This document shows, one piece after another, positions 50,013-57,659 of a stretch of 64,000 nt of DNA. The notes beneath the pieces are model-generated. The model was not told where the DNA came from. It searched no databases and worked only from the letters and a program-made list of their open reading frames with translations. Position numbers and translations under genes: made by a program. The stretch covers positions 62,001 through 126,000 of the forward strand of contig NZ_JBHIKY010000004.1 of the NCBI RefSeq assembly GCF_042139015.1. The letters run 5' to 3'. Numbering within the stretch: position 1 is the stretch's first letter; each line of letters opens with the position of its first letter. The DNA comes from JBHIKY01 sp042139015. GTDB lineage: Bacteria; Bacillota; Bacilli; Bacillales; Marinococcaceae.

Positions 50013-50091
50013 CATTTTCTTGGAAAATATTTTTTGGATTTTAAAAGTCTTATATTTTAAATAGTATGTCACAAATGGTAGAATATACTAA

Positions 50092-50105
50092 TGTAAGCGA
50101 ATACA
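50092..50105. promoter_or_regulatory. Candidate cre site upstream of aldehyde dehydrogenase
   Basis: TGTAAGCGAATACA matches TGWNANCGNTNWCA at 13 of 14 positions. It lies about 100 bp before the aldehyde dehydrogenase start. Confidence 0.5.
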
Positions 50106-50206
50106 AGAAAAGGAGGGCAAGCCACTTTACGTGTCTGGAAAAATACAGGCAGGTGCCTGAAGAATCATGAAAGCACGTTTTTACACCCGAAAGGAGATGG
50201 AAAAAA

Positions 50207-51727
50207 ATGCGTTATGATGCACCAAATACTTCTGGAAGTCCCGTACAATTTAAAGACCGCTACGACAATTTTATTGGTGGGGAATATAAACCACCTGTAA
50301 AAGGTGAATATTTTGACAATATCACAACTGTTACCGGCGAAGTATTTTGTCAAGTGGCTCGCTCCTCGTCAGAAGACGTAGAGCTGGCGATTGATGCAGC
50401 ACACCAGGCAAAAGATTCCTGGGGAAGAACCTCCGCAGCAGAAAGAGCAAATATCTTAAATAAAATTGCAGACAGAATCGAAGAAAACCTGGAAAGGCTT
50501 GCGGTTGCAGAAACGTGGGATAACGGAAAAGCAGTACGCGAAACACTGAATGCTGACATTCCGCTTGCTGTAGACCATTTCCGATACTTCGCAGGTGTCA
50601 TCCGCGCTGAAGAGGGTTCCATCAGCCAGATTAATGATAACACGGTTGCTTATCATTTTAATGAGCCCCTCGGCGTGGTAGGCCAGATTATTCCCTGGAA
50701 CTTTCCAATTTTAATGGCTACATGGAAGCTGGCTCCTGCACTTGCGGCCGGGAACTGCGTTGTATTAAAGCCGGCAGAACAGACACCGGCATCAATCTTT
50801 GTGCTGATGGATCTGATTCATGATCTGCTTCCGCCCGGCGTGGTGAATATCGTGAGTGGGTTTGGCGTGGAAGCCGGCAAACCGCTTGCCACCAACAGTC
50901 GTATTAACAAAGTCGCTTTCACCGGTGAAACAACAACTGGACGTTTAATTATGCAGTATGCGTCTGAAAATATAATCCCTGTCACACTCGAGCTCGGCGG
51001 AAAATCCCCGAATATTTTCTTCGAGGACGTGATGCGTGAGGATGACAAATTCCTTGATAAAGCCATCGAAGGCATGGTCATGTTTGCGTTGAACCAGGGT
51101 GAAGTATGTACATGTCCGTCCCGTGCCTTAATTCATGAGTCAATTTATGACCGCTTTATGGAGCGTGCTCTCCAGCGGGTAGAATCCATTAAGGTCGGCC
51201 ACCCGCTAGATACCGAAACCATGATGGGAGCCCAGGCTTCACAGGAGCAGATGGAAAAGATTACGTCTTATTTAGAGATCGGTAAAGAAGAAGGCGCTGA
51301 AGTGCTAGCCGGCGGCGGCCGCAATCAGCTTGAAGGCGAACTCGCCAATGGTTATTATATTCAACCGACTGTATTTAAAGGGCACAATAAGATGAGAATT
51401 TTCCAGGAGGAAATATTCGGGCCGGTGCTTGCAGCCACTACTTTTAAAACAAATCAGGAAGCACTGGAAATTGCAAATGACACTCTCTATGGACTTGGTG
51501 CCGGAGTGTGGTCCCGCGATATCAACACAGCTTATCGGTTCGGACGTGAAATTCAGGCAGGTCGTGTATGGACAAACTGCTATCATGACTACCCGGCTCA
51601 CGCAGCATTCGGCGGATATAAGAAATCCGGGATCGGCCGGGAAAACCATAAGATGATGCTTGGCCACTACCAGCAGACGAAGAATCTTCTCGTCAGTTAC
51701 GGCGATGATCCCCTTGGTTTTTTCTAA
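50207..51727 (+). CDS. Aldehyde dehydrogenase (acetaldehyde/ExaC-AldB type)
   Basis: The product is 506 aa with AAAGGAG 9 bases before the ATG. ALDH motifs are QIIPWNFPILMATWKLAPAL, FTGETTTGRLIMQYA, the base in LELGGKSPNIFFEDV and the catalytic Cys in GEVCTCPSRALIHES. The final GDDPLGFF is characteristic of the ExaC/AldB/AdhA-linked branch acting on acetaldehyde and related aldehydes. The DUF779 gene after it is a well-known neighbour of this branch. A cre-like site suggests carbon control. Confidence 0.92.
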   Translation: MRYDAPNTSGSPVQFKDRYDNFIGGEYKPPVKGEYFDNITTVTGEVFCQVARSSSEDVELAIDAAHQAKDSWGRTSAAERANILNKIADRIEENLERLAVAETWDNGKAVRETLNADIPLAVDHFRYFAGVIRAEEGSISQINDNTVAYHFNEPLGVVGQIIPWNFPILMATWKLAPALAAGNCVVLKPAEQTPASIFVLMDLIHDLLPPGVVNIVSGFGVEAGKPLATNSRINKVAFTGETTTGRLIMQYASENIIPVTLELGGKSPNIFFEDVMREDDKFLDKAIEGMVMFALNQGEVCTCPSRALIHESIYDRFMERALQRVESIKVGHPLDTETMMGAQASQEQMEKITSYLEIGKEEGAEVLAGGGRNQLEGELANGYYIQPTVFKGHNKMRIFQEEIFGPVLAATTFKTNQEALEIANDTLYGLGAGVWSRDINTAYRFGREIQAGRVWTNCYHDYPAHAAFGGYKKSGIGRENHKMMLGHYQQTKNLLVSYGDDPLGFF

Positions 51728-51741
51728 AATCAAAACATCAG

Positions 51742-51776
51742 GCAGGAAGACAGGCTCATGTCTTTCCTGCTTTTTT
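51742..51776 (+). terminator. Terminator after aldehyde dehydrogenase
   Basis: GCAGGAAGACA pairs with TGTCTTTCCTGC, followed by TTTTTT. Confidence 0.9.
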
Positions 51777-51842
51777 AAAAATGTTATGCTTACCTTATAA
51801 TCGGGTACAATATAAGTAGAATTAATGAAAGGGTGATAACTG

Positions 51843-52223
51843 ATGAAAGTGGAAAAAGTTACTGCCACAGATGCAGCCCTTGAATTGATGGAAAAATTAA
51901 AAGAACGCCACGGAGAGCTGATGTTTCATCAATCCGGAGGCTGCTGCGATGGAAGTTCGCCAATGTGTTATCCAAAAGGCGATTTCCGCACCGGTGATAG
52001 TGATGTCCACCTTGGAGATATAGGCGGTGCCCCGTTTTATGTGTCAAAGGATCAATATGAATACTGGAAGCACACACAGATTATCATAGACGTGGTGGAC
52101 GGACGCGGAGGAATGTTTTCCCTTGAAGGTCCAGAGGGCAAACGATTTTTATCTCGCTCACGCGTATTTACCGAGGAAGAACGAAAGTCTCTCCAGGAAG
52201 AAGAAGCTCAGACTCAATCTTAA
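51843..52223 (+). CDS. DUF779 family protein
   Basis: The product is 126 aa with AAAGGGTG upstream of the ATG. FHQSGGCCDGSSPMCYPKGD contains a Cys cluster (GGCCDGSSPMC) that may bind metal; GDIGGAPFYVSKDQYEYWKH and FSLEGPEGKRFLSRSRVFTE follow. This matches DUF779, usually next to acetaldehyde dehydrogenases of the ExaC/AldB branch and perhaps an accessory. Separate promoter and terminator signals suggest it is expressed apart from the dehydrogenase here. Confidence 0.92.
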   Translation: MKVEKVTATDAALELMEKLKERHGELMFHQSGGCCDGSSPMCYPKGDFRTGDSDVHLGDIGGAPFYVSKDQYEYWKHTQIIIDVVDGRGGMFSLEGPEGKRFLSRSRVFTEEERKSLQEEEAQTQS

Positions 52224-52241
52224 AACACGTAGAATGAAGAT

Positions 52242-52270
52242 GTAACCTCTTTGTATAAGGGGTTTCTTTT
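52242..52270 (+). terminator. Terminator after DUF779 gene
   Basis: AACCTCTT pairs with AAGGGGTT, followed by TCTTTTTT. Confidence 0.7.
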
Positions 52271-52406
52271 TTTACTGGATTTAGTTGCGGTATTTTCATT
52301 GAAAAGGCTTTCTATATTGATTTTTTCGTAAAAGAATAATATTATTTTTAATAGAGTACACTGACATTAAAGAAAACATCTCCGCAGCGAAAGGGGTACA
52401 TACTGC

Positions 52407-52490
52407 ATGCATTGGTTTATTATTTTCACCATCCTGATTTCTGTGGTGACAGGAATCTGGTCTATGTTCAATATTCGAAAAGGCCACTAA
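52407..52490 (+). CDS. Small membrane protein, 27 aa
   Basis: An ATG follows AAAGGGG by 10 bases and opens MHWFIIFTILISVVTGIWSM then FNIRKGH, ending TAA. One hydrophobic helix and a basic tail fit a single-pass membrane peptide. A strong terminator follows 33 bases later, which supports a short independent transcript. The function is unknown. Confidence 0.55.
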   Translation: MHWFIIFTILISVVTGIWSMFNIRKGH

Positions 52491-52808
52491 AAGATAGAGG
52501 GTGGGACAAACCCAGTAAAGAAAAACTTGGCTTCCCGCCAAGTTTTTTTAATATTTTATTCCTTTTATTGAGATTAAATTTTTTTTGGAAGGATTAAAGA
52601 AGAAGGTACTCCTTAATGGTAAGACTGCATCAAAGAGGTAGACTTTTTTCGGAGTAGAATTTCTACTCGGATTTTTTATTTTGTCATATTTCTCTCCTCA
52701 CAACGTAATTACCGGAGTCAAAAGGAGTAACAAATTTATCTTCTTTCAATTATTTTCTATGCTATAATTTTATTAGCAACATCTTACATAATTGAAGGAG
52801 CCGCAGCG
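52491..52808. other. Intergenic region with terminator
   Basis: The 318 bp contain the terminator at 52523-52549 and the promoter region for the secreted acidic protein. No other gene is seen. Confidence 0.5.
52523..52549 (+). terminator. Terminator after the 27-aa gene
   Basis: AAACTTGGC pairs with GCCAAGTTT with a 5-base loop and is followed by TTTTT. Confidence 0.85.
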
Positions 52809-53372
52809 ATGACGAAGAAAGCCATTTTTATATTGGGCATCTGCTTTATGTTTTTCATGCAGCCCCATCTCGTTGATGCAAGCAGCTTCTGGCCGTTTCA
52901 GCCGCAGAAAGAACCTGAAGAAATTGATGAAGAAACCTTCGAAGAGCGCTGGACTGATGCCCAAAATGAAGTAGAGGAAGCTGACGAAGAAATTCGTTCT
53001 GAAGAAGAACGACTCGCTGATGTCAATCAGTCATTTCAGGAATTAGAAAACGACAGCCATTCTTTATTTTTAGAGGAAACCAGACAAGACTCATCTTTTC
53101 AAAGCACCTGGGACAAATTCGGAATGACGTTTGGAGCTATGAGAGAAATGCGGGCACAGCTTTGGAACAGTAAAAATATTACCGTAGAATCCCCGGACGC
53201 CAGTATTTCCGATAAATTCTCTATCCCGGATAACCATCTGGAAAACTCTGAGCTATCAGACACCGGACAAACCGAGAACGACTGGGAAAACTTCGATAAA
53301 CAGTGGGAAGATTTTGATAAGGAGTGGGAGGATACTTTCAACCAGCAGGATGAAAATCAAATGGAGAACTAA
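52809..53372 (+). CDS. Secreted acidic protein of unknown function
   Basis: The product is 187 aa with GAAGGAG 10 bases before the ATG. A signal peptide (FILGICFMFFMQPHLVDAS) precedes a Glu/Asp-rich helical region (DEETFEERWTDAQNEVEEAD, EEIRSEEERLADVNQSFQEL). The C-terminus repeats a WE/F-D unit: ENDWENFDKQWEDFDKEWED. The predicted coiled coil and high acidity suggest a surface or secreted scaffold in a salt-adapted cell. No family recognised. A convergent terminator follows. Confidence 0.7.
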   Translation: MTKKAIFILGICFMFFMQPHLVDASSFWPFQPQKEPEEIDEETFEERWTDAQNEVEEADEEIRSEEERLADVNQSFQELENDSHSLFLEETRQDSSFQSTWDKFGMTFGAMREMRAQLWNSKNITVESPDASISDKFSIPDNHLENSELSDTGQTENDWENFDKQWEDFDKEWEDTFNQQDENQMEN

Positions 53373-53373
53373 A

Positions 53374-53408
53374 AAAACTCAGCAGACTGGACCATCCCAC
53401 TGAGTTTT
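53374..53408. terminator. Bidirectional terminator before dgkB
   Basis: AAAACTCAG pairs with CTGAGTTTT across about 17 bases, between convergent genes. Confidence 0.8.
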
Positions 53409-53421
53409 CATCAAGGAAAGT

Positions 53422-54306
53422 TTACGGGCAGAACATTTCCACATGGCGATGCAGGTTCACAAATTCTGCCGGGAGTTTGCCCCCATACTCGCCGTCGAGA
53501 TTAAGCTGCATATCACTATCTGCTTCGATTTTAATTCGGTTCGCCTGCACATACATAACCTTATTGTGATGAAGATGCTCACCATTCAATGCCTGTGTGC
53601 CAATTCTTACAATCTCCGCAACATTTGTCTTCTTAATTATGATCATGTCAAACATACCATCATTGTAAGAAGCATTCGGAAGAAGCTTTTCAAAACCGCC
53701 TACAGAATTGGTATTGGCGATTAAAAACATCATTATTTCTCCTTCGAAGAGCTTTCCGTCGTATTCAATCTTTACTTTTTTTGGCTTGAGAGAGCCAAGT
53801 TTTTCTACTCCTTTCACATAGTATGCCAAGTGACCCATCATCGTTTTCAGCTTACTGGGGGTATCATACGTTAATTCTGTTAATTTACCGCCTGCTGCTA
53901 TATTAATAAAATATTGATTATTGACTTTTCCAATATCAATCGGATTACTGTTGCCGGTGCTGAGAATATCACACACTCTTTCAATGCTGTTGCCGCGTAT
54001 GCCGAGAGCCCGCGCGAGATCATTTGTCGTTCCAGCAGGTATTAAACCAAGCTTCGGCCGTTTCTTGAGTTCTGCCAGGCCGTTTATCACTTCAAATATC
54101 GTGCCGTCACCTCCTGCAGCAATGACAACATCAAAACCATTTCTACCTGCGCGGTTCGCTTCCTCTTTCGCACAGCCCTCCCTCTTTGTCATATGGGCTG
54201 ATGCTTCATAGCCCTGTTCTTCCAAGCGGTTAAGAATGTAAGGAAGCTGCTTTTTCATCTGCTCTTTTCCCGACGTTGGGTTATAAATAACTCTCGCTTT
54301 TTTCAT
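53422..54306 (-). CDS. dgkB: Diacylglycerol kinase, DgkB (YerQ) type
   Basis: The product is 294 aa. It has the DAGK catalytic fold: RVIYNPTSGKEQMKKQLPYI, VIAAGGDGTIFEVINGLAEL, LGLIPAGTTNDLARALGIRG, and the C-terminal QANRIKIEADSDMQLNLDGE followed by YGGKLPAEFVNLHRHVEMF. It phosphorylates diacylglycerol to phosphatidate, recycling lipid from lipoteichoic-acid synthesis. In Bacillus relatives it is near gatCAB and pcrA-ligA, as here, though the quorum-sensing-like pair lies between. Confidence 0.95.
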   Translation of the reverse strand: MKKARVIYNPTSGKEQMKKQLPYILNRLEEQGYEASAHMTKREGCAKEEANRAGRNGFDVVIAAGGDGTIFEVINGLAELKKRPKLGLIPAGTTNDLARALGIRGNSIERVCDILSTGNSNPIDIGKVNNQYFINIAAGGKLTELTYDTPSKLKTMMGHLAYYVKGVEKLGSLKPKKVKIEYDGKLFEGEIMMFLIANTNSVGGFEKLLPNASYNDGMFDMIIIKKTNVAEIVRIGTQALNGEHLHHNKVMYVQANRIKIEADSDMQLNLDGEYGGKLPAEFVNLHRHVEMFCP

Positions 54307-54386
54307 TAGATTTCTCCCGTTTTCAATATAAATTGCTTTCTTTATATTTTACACGAATAATATAAGGCTGGCGAATTACATGATTG

Positions 54387-55283
54387 TCAGCTTATTGCTT
54401 TGCCGACTGCCAATCGTTGATATCTTAAAAAATTTGCTTCTACGAATTCTTTGAAAACCTGCTGATCTTTTTCTTCAAATAGGTAAATTGCTTTCTTCAT
54501 ATATTGTAAACCTTCTCTTGAGTTATCATCATAATATAAAGATACTCCTTTTTGATAATATAAATTACCAAGTAAAAAAGTAGAGTCAGTTTTTATACAT
54601 AACTCTATTCCTTGAGAAGCTACCTCGATTGATTCTTTATAAATCTGCATTCTAAACTGAGTCAGGCTTAAATTATAGTGAAGTTTCACTAATTGTGAGT
54701 TTGTACTTAATTTTGGCAATTTTTCAATCATTCGTCTCGCTTTTTGGTAGTATATAATAGCAGAATCAAAATCTTTCAAATCTGAATGCATAATGCCGAG
54801 TGTAATGTTTAGTTCAATGTCTGTTAACGTAATCGTTTTTTTAGAGTTCGTTTCAATATCCATCGCCAGCTCAATTAGCTCAAGTGCTTCATGCTTTTCA
54901 TCGGTTAAATGAAAATGGCAGATCGCTCTCTTCCACAGTAAAAATTTTGTGTGCATCGGTTTGCGGAACAATGGATTCTTAAGTTCTTGTTTTACTATAT
55001 TTACAGCTTCTTGGTATTCCGTTGCTGTAACAAGCTCTTCTATTTTTTGTTTTGTTTCTTCGACATAATTAAATCGCGGCGCTTCGTTGTCTGCGAAAAA
55101 ATAAGTAATTTCTACCCCCAACCTTATAGCTATTTCATATAATATTTCAGCGGTGGGCTGGGATTCGCCTCTTTCAATTTTCGAAATCATCTTTTGGGAG
55201 CAAATATCTTTTGCCAATTCTCTTTGACTCACATTGTAATATTCTCTTAAATCTTTTAACTTTGCACCGATTTCAATAGCCAT
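54387..55283 (-). CDS. HTH-TPR regulator, PlcR/Rgg-like
   Basis: The product is 298 aa, near the length of PlcR (285 aa). An XRE-type HTH spans residues about 8 to 62 (LKDLREYYNVSQRELAKDIC, SQKMISKIERGESQPTAEIL). After a linker, TPR-like helix pairs follow: KHEALELIELAMDIETNSKK, TLGIMHSDLKDFDSAIIYYQ, NLSLTQFRMQIYKESIEVAS and NLYYQKGVSLYYDDNSREGL. This is the domain layout of peptide-sensing RRNPP regulators. A short ORF with a Sec-like leader is divergent from it and is its likely pheromone precursor. Confidence 0.88.
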   Translation of the reverse strand: MAIEIGAKLKDLREYYNVSQRELAKDICSQKMISKIERGESQPTAEILYEIAIRLGVEITYFFADNEAPRFNYVEETKQKIEELVTATEYQEAVNIVKQELKNPLFRKPMHTKFLLWKRAICHFHLTDEKHEALELIELAMDIETNSKKTITLTDIELNITLGIMHSDLKDFDSAIIYYQKARRMIEKLPKLSTNSQLVKLHYNLSLTQFRMQIYKESIEVASQGIELCIKTDSTFLLGNLYYQKGVSLYYDDNSREGLQYMKKAIYLFEEKDQQVFKEFVEANFLRYQRLAVGKAIS

Positions 55284-55358
55284 TTACAGCCCTCCCCAAA
55301 TTGAGTACTATATTTCTCACTACTTTTAAATATAACAGATAGCAGTAGATATTTCCTA

Positions 55359-55384
55359 GTTAATTTACGATTTTCGTAATTAAC
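55359..55384. promoter_or_regulatory. Inverted repeat between regulator and peptide gene
   Basis: GTTAATTTACGA and TCGTAATTAAC are near-perfect arms separated by three bases, 75 bp before the peptide start and 76 bp before the regulator start. It is a candidate binding site for the regulator. Confidence 0.55.
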
Positions 55385-55458
55385 CTTTAATGCGAAGCTT
55401 TTTAATCTATGTAACAATGAATCTATCGAAAGTTAAATTAGTTGAAGGAGGTAAATTC

Positions 55459-55563
55459 ATGAAATTGATCAAAACAATCGGCCTGTTAGGGTTTGCTTTT
55501 GCTTTTGCAGCAGCTACAGGCGACTTTTCGACACTGGATGTAACTTTACCTCATATTCACTAA
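55459..55563 (+). CDS. Candidate pheromone precursor, 34 aa
   Basis: The ATG follows GAAGGAGG by 6 to 7 bases. The product starts with a basic, hydrophobic leader (MKLIKTIGLLGFAFAFAAAT) and continues GDFSTLDVTLPHIH to a TAA. Length, leader and a short C-terminal tail with LP resemble PapR (48 aa, active end ADLPFEF) and related precursors. The gene is divergent from a TPR-type HTH regulator. An inverted repeat lies upstream and a strong terminator 58 bp after the stop. Being so short it would be missed by most automatic annotation. Its secretion, cleavage site and activity are inferred. Confidence 0.7.
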   Translation: MKLIKTIGLLGFAFAFAAATGDFSTLDVTLPHIH

Positions 55564-55621
55564 TATTACTTTGGATTATATTCTATTTTCACACCACTAA
55601 CCAAGCTTACCCCTGTTTTTG

Positions 55622-55652
55622 GTCCCTTACAATTTGTAAGGGACTCCTTTTT
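55622..55652 (+). terminator. Terminator after the 34-aa peptide gene
   Basis: GTCCCTTAC pairs with GTAAGGGAC around AATTT, followed by TCCTTTTT. Confidence 0.85.
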
Positions 55653-55683
55653 CCCAGCACCACCTGAAAAGGAGGACTTCTTA

Positions 55684-55998
55684 ATGAAAAAAAGAATGGA
55701 AATGGATCAATTTGTCTATACGTTCTGGGAAAAGTTCTCTAAGGCCGAAGGCAGCTTACAACTAAGCGAAGTAAGAGATTATGTTTATACTTATGCTCCT
55801 GTTTTATCTGGAAATGTCCCATTTATTGAGATGATGTCTTTGATATGGGAGAAGGATGCTGATATTCTTCGCGAGGCAGCTAAAACTGAGCCGATGTCCT
55901 TTGAATTACTCGTTGAGATATTGGAGAATGCCTCGGAACAGGATTTCAAATATATGAAACATCAACTAATGAATATGGCACCATTAGCTAGTGTCTAA
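55684..55998 (+). CDS. Protein of unknown function, 104 aa
   Basis: The ATG follows AAAAGGAGG by 8 bases. The product is acidic and helical (MDQFVYTFWEKFSKAEGSLQ, FIEMMSLIWEKDADILREAA, SFELLVEILENASEQDFKYM) with no signal peptide or cysteine motif. I do not recognise a family. The gene starts 32 bases after the terminator of the peptide gene, so it is probably a separate unit, yet its position makes it a possible target of the regulator. A terminator follows at 56083-56106. Confidence 0.6.
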   Translation: MKKRMEMDQFVYTFWEKFSKAEGSLQLSEVRDYVYTYAPVLSGNVPFIEMMSLIWEKDADILREAAKTEPMSFELLVEILENASEQDFKYMKHQLMNMAPLASV

Positions 55999-56082
55999 TT
56001 CCAGAAGCAGCGGTTTTCCCCCTCTCTTTACGATCTGCTTCTATTTTCGATAAACATGTTATGAAGGGCTTCCTCCGCCCTG

Positions 56083-56106
56083 GCCCGGCTGACACCGGGC
56101 TTTTTT
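56083..56106 (+). terminator. Terminator after 104-aa gene
   Basis: GCCCGG pairs with CCGGGC with a 6-base loop, followed by TTTTTT. Confidence 0.85.
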
Positions 56107-56163
56107 GTATTCCTCTTCCTTTCCATGAAATATTCCCCCGCTCCCCCGATTAATAAATCAAAG

Positions 56164-56200
56164 ACCCTCTGCATTTCCAAAAAGGAAGTACAGAGGGTTG
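56164..56200. terminator. Terminator of the gatCAB operon
   Basis: ACCCTCTG pairs with CAGAGGGT; the minus strand then has CTTTGATTT. It lies just past the gatB stop. Confidence 0.7.
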
Positions 56201-56211
56201 GGTGTTAAAAA

Positions 56212-57645
56212 TCAGCGGGCTTCCATGCCTTCTTTAATCAACTTATTTACAAGCTGCGGATTAGCTTTTCCTTTCGTTTCTTTCATCACCTGACCGACAA
56301 GAAAACCAAGTGCTTTGTCTTTTCCGTTTTTAAAATCTTCAATGGACTGTGGGTTGTTATCAAGGATACCGTCGACAATTTTCTTCAATTCCCCTTCATC
56401 TGAGATCTGTACAAGTCCTTTATCCTTTACAATCGTCTCCGGATCTCCGCCCTTTTCCATCAGATCTGCAAAGACTTTCTTGGCAATCTTACTGGAAATA
56501 GTTCCTTTTTCAATTAAAGAAATCAGTTTGCCAAGAGACTGGGCGCTTAACGCTGTATCCTTCAGCTCTTTACCATTTGCATTCAAATAAGCGTTTACTT
56601 CTCCCATGAGCCAGTTTGAAGCCTGTTTTGGATCTGCACCGGCATTAACTGCTTCCTGGAAGAAATCGGACATCTCTTTGGACTGGGTGATAACAGCGGC
56701 ATCATATTCCGGCAGGCCGTATTCGCTCACATACCGTTCTTTTCGAGCATCCGGCAGTTCTGGAATCTGTGCTTTGATTTCACTTTTCCAATCTTCATTA
56801 ATATACAGGGAGACAAGGTCCGGTTCTGGAAAATAGCGGTAATCATCAGAACCTTCCTTTACCCGCATGAGGATCGTTTCTTTCTTCGCATCATCCCAGC
56901 GCAGCGTTTCCTGAAGTATCTCTCCTCCGGAAAGCAGGACCTGCTCCTGCCTCTTTTCTTCGTATTCCAGACCTTTCTGTACGTTTGCAAAGGAATTTAA
57001 ATTCTTCAGCTCCGCCTTCGTGCCGAATTCCTCCTGGCCGGCCGGGCGCAGAGAAATATTCGCATCGCAGCGGAGAGAGCCTTCCTCCATTTTACAATCA
57101 GATACTTCCGTGTACTGAAGAATCGCTTTGAGCTTTTCTAAATAGGCGTATGCCTCTGCTGGTGTTCGGATATCAGGCTCTGACACGATTTCAATCAACG
57201 GGGTGCCGACACGGTTAAAATCAACGAGTGAATGATCTCCGTATTCATCATGCGTCAATTTACCGGCGTCTTCCTCCATATGGATGCGGGTAATGCCGAT
57301 TTTCTTTTTATAGCCGTCGACTTCAATTTCAATCCAGCCGTGTTCTCCAATTGGTTTGTCAAACTGGGAGATTTGATATGCTTTTGGATTATCCGGATAA
57401 AAATAGTTTTTGCGGTCAAACTTCGTTTCTTCCGCAACTTTACAGTTCAGCGCGAGCGCTGCCTTCATTGCGTATTCGACTGCTCGTTTATTCAGGACAG
57501 GCAGGACACCGGGATGTCCAAGGCAGACCGGACACGTATTCGTATTTGGCGGAGCGCCGAATTCAGTGGAGCAATTGCAGAAAATTTTCGTGTCTGTTTT
57601 CAATTCCGAGTGGACCTCAAGTCCAATGACTGTATCAAATTTCAT
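56212..57645 (-). CDS. gatB: Asp-tRNA(Asn)/Glu-tRNA(Gln) amidotransferase subunit B
   Basis: The product is 477 aa, normal for GatB. It starts MKFDTVIGLEVHSELKTDTK, with the zinc-site Cys residues in FCNCSTEFGAPPNTNTCPVC, then FDRKNYFYPDNPKAYQISQF, HMEEDAGKLTHDE and DFNRVGTPLIEIVSEPDIRT. The C-terminal YqeY-like tail ends VMKETKGKANPQLVNKLIKE. It is the tRNA-binding kinase subunit that activates misacylated Glu-tRNA(Gln). It follows gatA by 14 bp. This indicates that the organism makes Gln-tRNA by transamidation. Confidence 0.97.
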   Translation of the reverse strand: MKFDTVIGLEVHSELKTDTKIFCNCSTEFGAPPNTNTCPVCLGHPGVLPVLNKRAVEYAMKAALALNCKVAEETKFDRKNYFYPDNPKAYQISQFDKPIGEHGWIEIEVDGYKKKIGITRIHMEEDAGKLTHDEYGDHSLVDFNRVGTPLIEIVSEPDIRTPAEAYAYLEKLKAILQYTEVSDCKMEEGSLRCDANISLRPAGQEEFGTKAELKNLNSFANVQKGLEYEEKRQEQVLLSGGEILQETLRWDDAKKETILMRVKEGSDDYRYFPEPDLVSLYINEDWKSEIKAQIPELPDARKERYVSEYGLPEYDAAVITQSKEMSDFFQEAVNAGADPKQASNWLMGEVNAYLNANGKELKDTALSAQSLGKLISLIEKGTISSKIAKKVFADLMEKGGDPETIVKDKGLVQISDEGELKKIVDGILDNNPQSIEDFKNGKDKALGFLVGQVMKETKGKANPQLVNKLIKEGMEAR

Positions 57646-57659
57646 CTTTCTTTCCCCCC

